This document shows, piece after piece, positions 26,405-35,316 of a stretch of DNA of 64,000 nt; position 1 is the first letter of the stretch, and the number at the start of each line of letters is the position of its first letter. Position numbers and translations under genes: made by a program. The stretch lies in contig DNUE01000075.1 of the NCBI GenBank assembly GCA_003508005.1, positions 20,567-84,566 of the forward strand. Reading direction: 5' to 3'. This DNA comes from Desulfobulbaceae bacterium. Lineage in GTDB: Bacteria > Desulfobacterota > Desulfobulbia > Desulfobulbales > Desulfobulbaceae. Under the pieces are notes generated by a model. The model had not been told where the DNA came from. It saw nothing but the letters and a program-made list of their open reading frames with translations, and searched no databases.

Positions 26405-26517
26405 GCGTCGGGGACGGAATCGCTATCGGTATCGATTTTCCTAACCGACACTCGGAGAAAAGATTCTTTAGCGTTTAAGGCTTATTTTCGATCCCGATGC
26501 CGATACCGACCCCTACT
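26405..26517. repeat. Inverted-repeat element built of GATACCGAT-like units
   Basis: GGGGACGGAATCGCTATCGGTATCGAT-like sequence (26411-26437) recurs in degenerate inverted form as CGATCCCGATGCCGATACCG (26489-26515), flanking about 50 bases. Repeated CGATA/CCGATA units of this kind occur as interspersed elements in deltaproteobacterial genomes. It fills the gap between the CoADR gene and the end of the DUF190 gene and touches the latter's stop codon. Confidence 0.45.
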
Positions 26518-26881
26518 TGACAGGTTCCGTTGCGCTCTCCCTCACCAACCGGCCCGCCCGGTACATTCGGATATGCATCTTTTCAAAGGTCACCAGTCCC
26601 TCCCTGATGGTCGGCTCGATGAGTTCCAGAAAATCCTCCAGAATCTCGCGGGTGTCAACCAGTTCGATGATGACCGGCAGGTCCTCGGACAGGCGAAGGA
26701 TCGAGGCGGTCTTGATCCGGCTGTTCGCCCCGTAGCCCATCATCCCTCGCACCACCGTTGCCCCAGCCACTCCTGCTTCCCGGGCCTTGCGCACGATCCA
26801 CTCGTAGAGCGGACCGCCCTTGTGACGATCGCTTTCCCCGATGATGATGCGCAGCAGGTATCCTTCCTGGGGCAGTTCCAT
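26513..26881 (-). CDS. DUF190 family protein, fluoride-channel partner
   Basis: The 122-residue protein fits DUF190, a PII-like ferredoxin fold often encoded next to CrcB/FluC. Recognisable parts are EGYLLRIIIGESDRHKGGPL, the helix IVRKAREAGVAGATVVRG and the strand LPVIIELVDTREILEDFLEL. The start at 26881 is chosen because GGAGA precedes it and it begins right after the crcB stop at 26884; an upstream ATG at 26893 would overlap crcB. Its position directly downstream of crcB suggests a regulatory role in fluoride export. Confidence 0.85.
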   Translation of the reverse strand: MELPQEGYLLRIIIGESDRHKGGPLYEWIVRKAREAGVAGATVVRGMMGYGANSRIKTASILRLSEDLPVIIELVDTREILEDFLELIEPTIREGLVTFEKMHIRMYRAGRLVRESATEPVK

Positions 26882-26883
26882 AC

Positions 26884-27276
26884 TTATCTCCATATGCCAA
26901 AGGCAACAAGGCGGCCGGCCCACACCATGCCGACCCCGGCGATGACGTGTACCGCCGTATAGAGCATAGCCATTTCCACCCGGCTATTCCGCAGCAGGCT
27001 CAGGGTCTCGTTGCCAAAGGTCGAAAAGGTAGTAAACCCTCCCAGCAGGCCGATCAGAAGAAAGGCCCGGGTTTCAGGCGAAAACAGGGAACGGGTCTCG
27101 ACCAGCCAGCTCAGAAGACCGATGGCAAAGCAGCCGCTGAGGTTGACCGAGACCGTTCCAAAGGGAAAGGCTATCGAGCCGGACCGGTCCTGGACCCAGC
27201 CGCTGACCAGATAACGCAGCACCGAACCGATACACCCGCCTGCTCCGACCATGCAGAGCCTGAAAAGGGTTTCCAT
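26884..27276 (-). CDS. crcB: CrcB/FluC fluoride channel
   Basis: This 130-residue integral membrane protein has four transmembrane helices. It carries the CrcB hallmarks GAGGCIGSVLRYLVSGW at the start, FPFGTVSVNLSGCFAIGLL (the conserved GT..vN..G) near 38, and GLLGGFTTFSTFGNET near 75, which contains the pore Phe and Na+-site segment. It exports fluoride as a dual-topology dimer. It lies between the AsmA-like gene (10 bases) and DUF190, so all three appear co-transcribed. No fluoride riboswitch is seen at this junction. Confidence 0.93.
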   Translation of the reverse strand: METLFRLCMVGAGGCIGSVLRYLVSGWVQDRSGSIAFPFGTVSVNLSGCFAIGLLSWLVETRSLFSPETRAFLLIGLLGGFTTFSTFGNETLSLLRNSRVEMAMLYTAVHVIAGVGMVWAGRLVAFGIWR

Positions 27277-27285
27277 GGTCCGGCC

Positions 27286-30200
27286 TCAACCCTTCTGCTC
27301 CGGGACAGGCTTGTCTATTCTGGCACCGGACTGTTTTTTTTCTTTCTCCTCCTGGAGTTTGCTCGCGGCCTGCCGCAGGAGATCGTTGACGGCAGCGAGA
27401 GTCTTCTCACGGTCAAAAACCGGCGACTTGACCGTCCCGCCAACCGCAACCCTGATGGTTGTCCCCTGGAGGAACCGGATGCGTTCCTCGCCGGCAAGCT
27501 TGCTGGTCACCGGCACCTCAAGCAGATAGTCCAGGGTCCCGTCCAGGCCAACCGAACCGCTGATCGCCATATCTGCTTCGCCGACACCTAGCCTGAGCGG
27601 GGTGCAGGTGACGCGTCCATTCCGGCCGGTACAGGACAATTCGCCGTCCTGCAGCCCGATTTGTTCCTTTTCCAGGCGAAACAGGCTGAGTATCTCCCGC
27701 AGCACCTTGCCGCTCTCCAGGGAGAGTTCCCGAAGGTCCAGCACTGTTGCGAAGGTTGCCTCCTTTTCCTGCTCGCCCCTGATCGGCCAGGCAAAGGAAT
27801 CAAGTCCCAGGCCGAGACGGCCCGTAGGGTTGACCAGTACCCCGAACAGGGGGTGGAGAGAGGAGAGCAGGTTGTCCATCAGCGGTTTATGCAACAGAAT
27901 GCCGGTCAAAACCTGGCTGTTCGCCGGAATGGTGACAAAAACGGGCTCGCCGGCCAGATCGGCATCGGCGATCAGCGTCAATCTGCCCTCACCCATCTGC
28001 CCGCTGACCTCCAGATGCAGCTCGTTGTTTTTCAGTGTAACGGGCATGTGCAGGGAGCGGACAGAGATTTCCCGGTATACGAGCCGGTCTGCGTGCAGGC
28101 CGGTGACCAGGCTGGCGGTCGGGCTGCTGTCGTCCCCGCCGGCCAGGGCATATTGTGCCAGGAAGGATTCGCTCTGCCCGCCGGCCAGCTGCAGGTCGAT
28201 GCCGAACCCGTCCCGCAGGATCGTTGAAACCTTCTCCAGCGCAGGCGTCATCTTCCCCTGCAGGTCGATCACCTGCCGGTTGTCGCTCCGGCTGACCGCC
28301 CCGGTCCCCTTTACCTGCAGAGGTTCCGATTCCAGGAGCAACTCCCTGACGACGATATCGCCTTCCGGGCTCTGGCGGGAGAGCTGCGCGTTGAGGCGCA
28401 GTTCCTTGCTGACCGGAACCTCGTTCTTCTCCCTGACCAGGCTGACATCTGTGAGGCGCAGTTCGGCACTCATTTCCTGGGCGCCCTGTCCGGTTGCCTC
28501 GGCGCGCAGGGCCATCTGGCCGGAGCCGGCAAGAGCGGATTTTCCGTTCAGCACCGCTGCCCCGTGCAACAGCCCGGACAACTGTGCCAGATCGATTGTC
28601 CCGGCAAAATCGGCCTCCAGTCCTGCAAGGGGACTTCGCCAATCAGGGACCAGCAACTCGGCAAGCTTGAAGGTGGCGGTGGCGGAGGTCAGGCTGAGGT
28701 TATGGAGAAAGAGGCTGCGGGCGGCAAAGTTGACCACGTTGGACCCGGCCCCGGTCCGGAAATACTTCTCCCTGCTGTCGGCGACGACCAGGTTATGGGC
28801 CGCAACTATCTTGATATCCTCGTTGATGGACTGCAAAATCTCCAGGCGCACCTCCTGCTCGGCAAAAGAGCAGCCTTGCCGGACCAGGGCAAGGCTGCCG
28901 ATCTCGCCGATCAACTCTCGGACCTCCACCTCATCGCGGCTCAGATTGCCCGCCGCCTGGATCTGCAGGTCACCCGTAACCGAGGCGGTGTCGGGCAGGA
29001 AATTAAGCGCATGCAGCAGACCGGTAGCACGGTCCAGATTGAGGCTGGTATCCGTACTGAAAGAACTGCGAAAAGGCCGGCCTTCGGTTTTTTCGCCGCT
29101 CATCGTCACAAAGGTCTCGCCCAGCCAGGAACTCAGGGCAAACTTCAGGTCAAGGGCCTCCCCGGGGCTGTCAAGAATGGAGGGAGGGAAGTTGACACTG
29201 CCCAGCAGGGAAACGTGATCCGTCGGCACAATCAGCTTGTCCCGCCGGCTCAGGGAAAAGTCATTGATCTGCAGATCGGCGTTGACATTGAGCCATTGGT
29301 CCTCACCGCTGTCCATTTTACTCTTCAGCGCCAGATCGAGCAGACCGGCGCCATCCCATTCCAGCAGGAAAAGTTGCCGAACGTCGGCAAATGCCTGCGC
29401 CAGATCAGCCGTAGCGTCAAGGACGAAGGAATGCAGGTCACCCCGGCCGTCGGCATGCAAAAAAGGGGCCTCCAGATTCAGGGCATGCACCCGGATATCC
29501 TTGCCGATCTTTTCCCCTTTCACCAGCAGGGAAACCGGACCGGCCCAGGTAAACACAAGGTCGCCGGCCAGCCCGCTGAACGCATCCGCTTTGGCCTTAA
29601 GATCGAGACGCCGTGCGTCTCGGGCAATATCGAGGTCGACGGCAAAATCCAGTGTCCCGGTTTTAACCCGGGTTGTTTCCCGAAGGCGGAGCAGCCGGGG
29701 AAACTGGGCAAACAGGATCGGCAGGTTGACCCGGCCGTTGCCGTTCAGTGTCAACCCGTCTGCACCGTAGCGACCTGAACCCGTAAAATCCGCCGTATCG
29801 GCGACGAGTTCCAACGCCCTGACACTCCAACCCGAAGCCGCCCACTTGCCTCCATCGATGTTCAGGCGCACCTTTTCGAAAGAGGGCGCGTCTTCGCCAA
29901 GACATCCGCCGTGCAGGTTCAGCTCTTCGAGCTCTGCATGCCCGCTGACTTCAAGCCCTTCAAGGCCAACGGCCTTCAACTGCAAATCTGCGCTGAGCAC
30001 GCCCTCCCCCCCAGGCAAGGCCCCGTTTCCCCCGGCAATGGTCAGCAGGTCGCGCAACTGCAGTCCATGAACCGCCAGCCTGGCATCGGCAACCAGGGTT
30101 TCCAGTCCGCCCTGCCCGCTCGCGGGGAGGTTCAGCGATCCGGTGACTCTTGCCGTGCCCTGGCCGTGCAGGGTATGCGCCGCAAGGGTAAAGGAAACGA

Positions 30201-30741
30201 TGCCACTGTCGAAGGTCGCTGAGAGGGAAAAGTTGCGGATACCGGCGGCAATTGCGGGATCGGCAAAAGCGATCGCGGCCAGGCCGTCCTTGATTTCCAG
30301 GTCTGCGACCAGGTGGTTCCAGAAAGGAGTGCGGCCGGCAGGGTGCCGATCATTGGACTTCTCTTTTTCGCCGGGGAGGGAGAGTGCAACGCCCTTGATC
30401 TCGAGCTCTGGACTGTCCACAACCAGCGTCCCCAGGTTGTTCGGGGCAAGGACAAGCTCAAGCAGCCCCTGGGTGCTGGTCAAACGGGGAATGCGCAGCA
30501 GGATTCCCCGCTGATCGTCGGCATAGACTACCTGCTGGCAGAGAATCCCCTGCTGCCATCCGACCAACCAGGATTCAACACTGAGTGAGCCGGGAAGCCT
30601 TTTGTCAAGGGCGCCGACGGCGAAACGCAGCGCCGCCCCTGTTGAAAGAAGATAGGGGGCAAGGACCACGAACAGGAAGAACGCCGCCAGCACTGCCAGA
30701 ATGACAAACTTTTTTTTCTTTCGCAGCGGCACTGCTTCCAC
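27286..30741 (-). CDS. Giant AsmA-like/YdbH-type envelope protein
   Basis: At 1151 residues, this protein has a short basic N-terminus (PLRKKKKF), one signal-anchor helix (VILAVLAAFFLFVVLAPYLL) and a very long periplasmic region of beta-rich repeats. The C-terminal part carries AsmA-type sequence (GLQDGELSCTGRNGRVTCTP, ADMAISGSVGLDGTLDYLLE). AsmA, TamB and YdbH relatives bridge inner and outer membranes and conduct phospholipids along a hydrophobic groove. The tail is charged (KLQEEKEKKQSGARIDKP). It is larger than E. coli YdbH (about 880), closer to TamB in size. The neighbours crcB and DUF190 follow without gap. Confidence 0.8.
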   Translation of the reverse strand: MEAVPLRKKKKFVILAVLAAFFLFVVLAPYLLSTGAALRFAVGALDKRLPGSLSVESWLVGWQQGILCQQVVYADDQRGILLRIPRLTSTQGLLELVLAPNNLGTLVVDSPELEIKGVALSLPGEKEKSNDRHPAGRTPFWNHLVADLEIKDGLAAIAFADPAIAAGIRNFSLSATFDSGIVSFTLAAHTLHGQGTARVTGSLNLPASGQGGLETLVADARLAVHGLQLRDLLTIAGGNGALPGGEGVLSADLQLKAVGLEGLEVSGHAELEELNLHGGCLGEDAPSFEKVRLNIDGGKWAASGWSVRALELVADTADFTGSGRYGADGLTLNGNGRVNLPILFAQFPRLLRLRETTRVKTGTLDFAVDLDIARDARRLDLKAKADAFSGLAGDLVFTWAGPVSLLVKGEKIGKDIRVHALNLEAPFLHADGRGDLHSFVLDATADLAQAFADVRQLFLLEWDGAGLLDLALKSKMDSGEDQWLNVNADLQINDFSLSRRDKLIVPTDHVSLLGSVNFPPSILDSPGEALDLKFALSSWLGETFVTMSGEKTEGRPFRSSFSTDTSLNLDRATGLLHALNFLPDTASVTGDLQIQAAGNLSRDEVEVRELIGEIGSLALVRQGCSFAEQEVRLEILQSINEDIKIVAAHNLVVADSREKYFRTGAGSNVVNFAARSLFLHNLSLTSATATFKLAELLVPDWRSPLAGLEADFAGTIDLAQLSGLLHGAAVLNGKSALAGSGQMALRAEATGQGAQEMSAELRLTDVSLVREKNEVPVSKELRLNAQLSRQSPEGDIVVRELLLESEPLQVKGTGAVSRSDNRQVIDLQGKMTPALEKVSTILRDGFGIDLQLAGGQSESFLAQYALAGGDDSSPTASLVTGLHADRLVYREISVRSLHMPVTLKNNELHLEVSGQMGEGRLTLIADADLAGEPVFVTIPANSQVLTGILLHKPLMDNLLSSLHPLFGVLVNPTGRLGLGLDSFAWPIRGEQEKEATFATVLDLRELSLESGKVLREILSLFRLEKEQIGLQDGELSCTGRNGRVTCTPLRLGVGEADMAISGSVGLDGTLDYLLEVPVTSKLAGEERIRFLQGTTIRVAVGGTVKSPVFDREKTLAAVNDLLRQAASKLQEEKEKKQSGARIDKPVPEQKG

Positions 30742-30848
30742 CGGAACTCTCCTCGTTGCGTCCTTTGCCCAGCCTCAAAACACAAAATGCTAGATTGCCT
30801 GGAATGGGGCTGATTGTCAACTCTGTTCTCACCCGGAAAGCCGGGGAT

Positions 30849-31943
30849 TCAACCTTTCCGCTGCCGTCTGGTTGGGAGGGCCGCCAGGAATGCGGCGCAC
30901 TGGCCAGCTCCGTCCGGCAGACGGGGCGATGGAGGAACAAGTGCAAGCAGAGACGAAATTTTGGCGGCCAGACTGCCGTCCGCCAGCTCCCTTTCGGTTA
31001 TCTCCAGGCCTGCCATTTCCTGCCGGATAAAGCTGACCAGCGGACCTGACTCCCGGAAGCCCTGCCTTTGGATATAACCGAACGGAACCTGCGCCCGGTA
31101 GACCTCGGCCAGGGTTGAGTACCCCGCCTTACCGATGACCGCATCGCAGGCGGCCACCAGCTCCGGGTGATCGAGGCCGGACTCGGGAGGAAGAAAACGG
31201 ACATTTTTCTGCGCCCGCCCCTCTTCCTGCTTCCCGGCAACGAGATAGAGGGTGCCGCTGCCGTCCTCCGGCAGGCACAGGTTGACCCCGGCCATGCCGA
31301 GCCCGCCCAGGCTGACCAGCACCAAAGGCTGATCGGCAGCAATCCCCAGCATCTGCCTGACCTCTGCCCTGCTGCTGCGGATACGCCTGGCTATCGGCCC
31401 GGCCAGCAGGTCGCACGGCCCGGGCGCACAGACAGGGAGGGTCTGGATATGATAATCGGCCTGCCGGTTCAAGTCCCGCAGGCAGGAAACAAATGGGCTA
31501 AGCTCGGCGCACCGTTCGAGGAAGCCTTCATAGAGCCAGTCCCAGGTAAAATTTTCCAGAAGCACCGAGGGAACCCCGGCCTGCCTGGCCGCGGCAATCC
31601 CCAGGGGTGCGATGTCGCAGAGCACCAGGTCGCAATGCGCAAAGACCGCAGCAACCCGGGCAACCAGCTCCTGCCGTAGGGGATAGAAGAGTGACAGCTC
31701 CCGGACCGTCGCGGGCAGGTCCTCCCGCAACGCCGACTTCTGGACCAGACCGATATCGCTTTGCCATGGATAGTAGGTGAAGGGACAGGGCAGGGAACTC
31801 TGGAAAAACCAATGCGGCACCAGGCTCACCACCGTGCAGCGCACCTGAGCCAGCTCGGCAAGCGCCTGGAGAATCGCCGAAGTCCGGGCAGCATGGCCGA
31901 AGCCGTGCGAACTGACGCAGCAGCCGAGATGCAGGCCGGACAC
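30849..31943 (-). CDS. GT-B fold glycosyltransferase (MurG/kinase-associated type)
   Basis: The 364-residue protein opens with CCVSSHGFGHAARTSAILQA, the glycine-rich N-terminal loop of GT-B transferases found also at the N-terminus of arabinokinase-like proteins. The C-terminal domain has LVLVSLGGLGMAG near 205 and the donor-binding GKAGYSTLAEVYRAQVPFGY near 277. No membrane helix is visible. The donor and acceptor are unknown; a nucleotide-sugar transferase is likely. It ends 11 bases upstream of the AsmA gene's leader region and follows the histidine kinase on the same strand. Confidence 0.75.
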   Translation of the reverse strand: MSGLHLGCCVSSHGFGHAARTSAILQALAELAQVRCTVVSLVPHWFFQSSLPCPFTYYPWQSDIGLVQKSALREDLPATVRELSLFYPLRQELVARVAAVFAHCDLVLCDIAPLGIAAARQAGVPSVLLENFTWDWLYEGFLERCAELSPFVSCLRDLNRQADYHIQTLPVCAPGPCDLLAGPIARRIRSSRAEVRQMLGIAADQPLVLVSLGGLGMAGVNLCLPEDGSGTLYLVAGKQEEGRAQKNVRFLPPESGLDHPELVAACDAVIGKAGYSTLAEVYRAQVPFGYIQRQGFRESGPLVSFIRQEMAGLEITERELADGSLAAKISSLLALVPPSPRLPDGAGQCAAFLAALPTRRQRKG

Positions 31944-31954
31944 CGCAAGCCGTC

Positions 31955-33427
31955 CTACTCGCCGGTGCCGGGGAATATAATCGTAAACCTGCTCCCCTGG
32001 CCTTCCTTGCTGGCCACGGTGATCCGCCCGTGGTGCTTGTCAACGATGTTCCTGGCAATGGCCAGACCGAGCCCGGAACCGCGGTGCTTGTCGGTGTAGA
32101 ACGGGGTAAAGATCTGCTCCATCTTTTCCGGCGACATGCCGACCCCGGTGTCATGCACCTCAAGCTCGATCTCCCCGGGAAAGCCCTGCCGGCTGATTAT
32201 TGTCAGCGTCCCTCCTTCGGGCATGGACTGGATGGCGTTGATAATCATGTTGAGCAAGACCTGGTAGACCTGCTCCTTGTCGAGGGGGATCAGCGGCAGG
32301 TTCAAATCCAGCTCCTTGCGGAAAATCACTGCCCTGGCCTCCAATTCAGGGGCCATGAACTGGGCCGCCCTCTCCACCAGATCGTTCAGAGAGGCCGGCT
32401 CCAGACGGGTGTCCCGGGGCCGGGCAAAATCCAGGAATTCCCGGACAATGCCGTCGAGCCGGGCCGTTTCGTCAACGATGATCTGGGCCAGATGCTCATT
32501 GCCCGGCGCCACCTTGCTGATCCTTTTGCCGAGGACTTCCGCGGTGGACTTGACGATCCCCAGGGGGTTCTTGATCTCGTGGGAAACCGCGGCGACCATC
32601 TTGCCCAAGCTGGCCAGCCTCTCGGCCTCGTTGAGCTTCTCCTCCAGCTGCCGGCGCTCAACCGCCCTCGCCTCGATGATCCGGTCGCCGCGCATCACGA
32701 TGGAAGAGAGAACCACGAGCAGAAGGCTCATGATCAGGAGAGAAAGGACAATGATCCGGCCCTGCAGTTCAATGATTGCCTGCATGTCAACGGAGAGGTC
32801 CTTGACCAGTTCGATGACCCCCATGATCGTGCCTTCCTCCTCCCCGCTCTTTTCCTCGCTGCGGAAGGGGATATAGGTCCGCAGCTTGCAATAAAACGGC
32901 GGCACCCCGGGCAGCAGGTTGAGCAGGGAACCGCTGGAGATGAGGAAGGAATTATTCTCGCCCTTCAGGGCCTTCTGATATTCAATCCCGCCGCGGTCCT
33001 TTTTGCCCACCAGGTCGGGTATGGTGGAATAGGAAATGATATTCTCCTCGGAGTCAAAGATGGTGACCGAATCGATGCCCATGCCCTTGGTGACGTTGCG
33101 AACAATCTGGTCAAGGCGCTCAAACTGCTCCTCGTTGCTCAGGGCGATGTGGCCGTACTGAATAACGGTGGGCAGCACAAAACGCAGAAAAACCTGGCGG
33201 TTCAGGTTTTCCGCAAACAGTTCGGAATAGGCCTCGCTCCGGTCCAGCAGGACCTTTTTCGCGTTGTTGGAAACGCCCCAGGAGAGCACGAAGGCCGCTA
33301 CCAGAATGACAGCGAAACTGGTAAAGGTAAAATACTTGACCAACCTGAAAGGCTGGCTGCCGGAACTGACGTCCGCGATTTTTTTGGGCTTTGCCCTGCC
33401 GAAGAAATCAGGCAGAATCCTTTTCAT
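31955..33427 (-). CDS. Membrane sensor histidine kinase
   Basis: The 490-residue kinase has a first transmembrane helix near residues 32-52 (FTFTSFAVILVAAFVLSWG) and a periplasmic sensor of about 170 residues. A second helix lies near 222-245 (IIVLSLLIMSLLLVVLSSIV). The HisKA helix with phosphoacceptor histidine is AAVSHEIKNPLGIVKS near 280, and the ATPase domain has N (NMIINAIQSMP), G1 (VHDTGVGMSP) and G2 (HRGSGLGLAIA) boxes. No response regulator gene is adjacent. The ATG at 33427 with GGAG ahead is preferred; it overlaps the end of the upstream radical SAM gene by 20 bases, indicating coupling. Confidence 0.92.
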   Translation of the reverse strand: MKRILPDFFGRAKPKKIADVSSGSQPFRLVKYFTFTSFAVILVAAFVLSWGVSNNAKKVLLDRSEAYSELFAENLNRQVFLRFVLPTVIQYGHIALSNEEQFERLDQIVRNVTKGMGIDSVTIFDSEENIISYSTIPDLVGKKDRGGIEYQKALKGENNSFLISSGSLLNLLPGVPPFYCKLRTYIPFRSEEKSGEEEGTIMGVIELVKDLSVDMQAIIELQGRIIVLSLLIMSLLLVVLSSIVMRGDRIIEARAVERRQLEEKLNEAERLASLGKMVAAVSHEIKNPLGIVKSTAEVLGKRISKVAPGNEHLAQIIVDETARLDGIVREFLDFARPRDTRLEPASLNDLVERAAQFMAPELEARAVIFRKELDLNLPLIPLDKEQVYQVLLNMIINAIQSMPEGGTLTIISRQGFPGEIELEVHDTGVGMSPEKMEQIFTPFYTDKHRGSGLGLAIARNIVDKHHGRITVASKEGQGSRFTIIFPGTGE

Positions 33428-35165
33428 CGCATGCTCCGCAGCGTCTGCATCTGGCGGTATCACAGGGGGCCGTCTTTCTGCCGGCCATGCCCCGGCAATA
33501 CTCCCGCCAGAGAAAATCCCTGGTTATTCCGTGGTCGATCACCTCCCAGGGAAACAGCTCTTCCTCATCACGGGGGCGGACCGCGTATTCCCAGGCCCCG
33601 AGTCCATGCCGGCGCAGGGCGCTGTTCATGGACAGGCCCTGGACCGCCATATCCAGCAGAACCGGCCCGAGCCGCCGGTCTCCCCGGGCCAGCACCGCCT
33701 GCTGCAGGGCACGTTCCGGGCGGTCCACCTTGATCCGCAGGTTAGCCACCCCTGTCAGGCTCTCCCGAAGATACTTGATTTTCTCTTTGAGCGCCAGCAC
33801 CGCTTTCTTTTCGTCCCGGCAGCGCGCGGCAGCCTCCGGAGATAGGCCACCGAAGGGCAGGTACTGAAAAGGGGTCCAAGGCTTGGGCACGAAACTGTTC
33901 ACCGAAAGGGTCAGTTCGCTGACCCGGCCGCGCTGCCTGCCGATGGGCAGGATCTCGCGCTGCAGCCGCCGGACCAGAGCCGCCAGCTCCGCCAGATCCT
34001 CGTTGGTTTCCGTGGGCAGCCCGATCATCACATAGAGCTTCAGGTTGACGATGCCGGCAGCAACCAGGCTGACCCCGGCTCCAATCAGGTCGTCCTCGTC
34101 AAGTCCTTTATTGATCACCCGGCGCAGACGCTGCGATGCGCCATCCGGAGCGATGGCCGCGCTTTTGAGCCGGGAAGCGGCCAGCAGGTCCAGCAGCGTG
34201 CTGCTGATCCGGTCGGCCCGCAACGACGAAAAGGACAGCTGGCAGGAATTTTCCGACAGATATTCGGCAATCCGGTCCAGCACCCTGGCCTCGGCCATCT
34301 CCATGCCCAGAAGGCCGATCCGGGAAAATCCATCGGGCCTTGCCTGCAGGCCGCCCAGCACCTGATCCTCCTTCCACAGACGCGGCGGCCGATAGATGAA
34401 GCCGGCGGCGCAGAAACGACAGCCCCGGCCGCATCCCCGCCCAAGTTCGGTCATGAACATGCCGAGTTCCGCATCCGGGGAGAGAAGCTGTGAATGGGCG
34501 GCCGCAGCACCCTCGCTGACCACTGACCGGCGGACCCGGGCCGGTGCACAGGGCTCATGGTCTATGGCCAGGACCCGGCCGTCCGGTGCAAACCGGAATG
34601 AATAGAGGGCGGGAGCGTAACAGGCCGCAATCGACGCGGCCACATGGCGCACTATTTCCAGGCGGGACGCATCCCTGGCCAGCAGCGAAACGAGAGCATG
34701 CATCAGCTCCGCCAGCACCGGTTCCGCCTCGCCGATCACGATCAGGTCGGCAAAGGGAGCCAGGGGTTCCGGATTCATAAAGACGGCCACTCCGCCCAGG
34801 ATGACCAGAGGACTGCCGTTGCCGACCTCAACGCCGCGGGTGGCTGCCACCGGCGCCACGCCGCCTGCGGCCAGCAGGGCCGCCAGCCGTGGATAGTCCT
34901 CCTCAAAGCTGATGGAGCCGAGCACCAGGGGAAAATCGGTCAGTGGCCGATTGGACTCAAGGGAACGCAGAGGCTCACCCGCCGAGGGATAGACGAAACG
35001 CTCGCAGACCAGAGTGTCCTGCTCGTTAAGCAGGCTGTACACCAGCTGGAACCCAAGATTGGATACTGCGACTGGATAGGTGTTGGGGTAGATGAGGGCA
35101 ACGGGAAGCCGGTCCGTCCACTTCTTTCTGACAGTCCCAATTTCCGTGGCAAGATATGAAGACAA
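33408..35165 (-). CDS. Radical SAM protein with N-terminal B12-binding-like domain (TIGR03960-like)
   Basis: This 585-residue protein begins with a cobalamin-binding-like Rossmann segment (LPVALIYPNTYPVAVSNLGF, LVLGSISFEEDYP, GSPLVILGGVAVFMNPEPLA). The radical SAM cluster motif is GRGCGRGCRFCAAGF near residue 247. The C-terminal tail ends in CDTARCRRCGAC, a cluster of four cysteines likely to bind an additional Fe-S centre or zinc. The product resembles the TIGR03960 family, whose substrate is unknown; some relatives are fused to TIGR03936, related to tRNA or ribosome-associated modification. It is the second B12/radical SAM protein in this window. Confidence 0.82.
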   Translation of the reverse strand: MSSYLATEIGTVRKKWTDRLPVALIYPNTYPVAVSNLGFQLVYSLLNEQDTLVCERFVYPSAGEPLRSLESNRPLTDFPLVLGSISFEEDYPRLAALLAAGGVAPVAATRGVEVGNGSPLVILGGVAVFMNPEPLAPFADLIVIGEAEPVLAELMHALVSLLARDASRLEIVRHVAASIAACYAPALYSFRFAPDGRVLAIDHEPCAPARVRRSVVSEGAAAAHSQLLSPDAELGMFMTELGRGCGRGCRFCAAGFIYRPPRLWKEDQVLGGLQARPDGFSRIGLLGMEMAEARVLDRIAEYLSENSCQLSFSSLRADRISSTLLDLLAASRLKSAAIAPDGASQRLRRVINKGLDEDDLIGAGVSLVAAGIVNLKLYVMIGLPTETNEDLAELAALVRRLQREILPIGRQRGRVSELTLSVNSFVPKPWTPFQYLPFGGLSPEAAARCRDEKKAVLALKEKIKYLRESLTGVANLRIKVDRPERALQQAVLARGDRRLGPVLLDMAVQGLSMNSALRRHGLGAWEYAVRPRDEEELFPWEVIDHGITRDFLWREYCRGMAGRKTAPCDTARCRRCGACDEKDSA

Positions 35166-35177
35166 GGTGTTTAGGTC

Positions 35178-35296
35178 TTTAGGCTGAAGGCTGTTAGGCT
35201 ATTAGGGTTGGAGGAAAGAACATCGTGACTGTTAGCACAATTCCGAAAGAATTACCCTCTCGGGGCGAGTTCCCTCCCCTAACAGCCTTCAGCCTT
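35178..35296. repeat. Interspersed inverted repeat (AGGCTGAAGGCTGTTAGG type)
   Basis: An 18 bp arm at 35181-35198 is repeated exactly inverted at 35278-35295, separated by 79 bases that include ATTACCCTCTCGGGGCGAGT. Tandem AGGCTGAAGGCT units are embedded. It lies between ftsZ and the radical SAM gene; a shorter relative occurs at 61865-61935. As a long hairpin at the ftsZ 3' end it may also limit read-through. Confidence 0.7.
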
Positions 35297-35316
35297 CAGC
35301 CTAATCAACCTTTTCC

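Noticed and set aside
26882..27300. Fluoride riboswitch near crcB
   Set aside because: crcB starts 10 bases after the AsmA-like gene, leaving no room for the aptamer.
27602..29218. 538-codon plus-strand frame rich in Ser and Arg
   Set aside because: Antisense shadow of the AsmA-like gene; no domain and no start signals.
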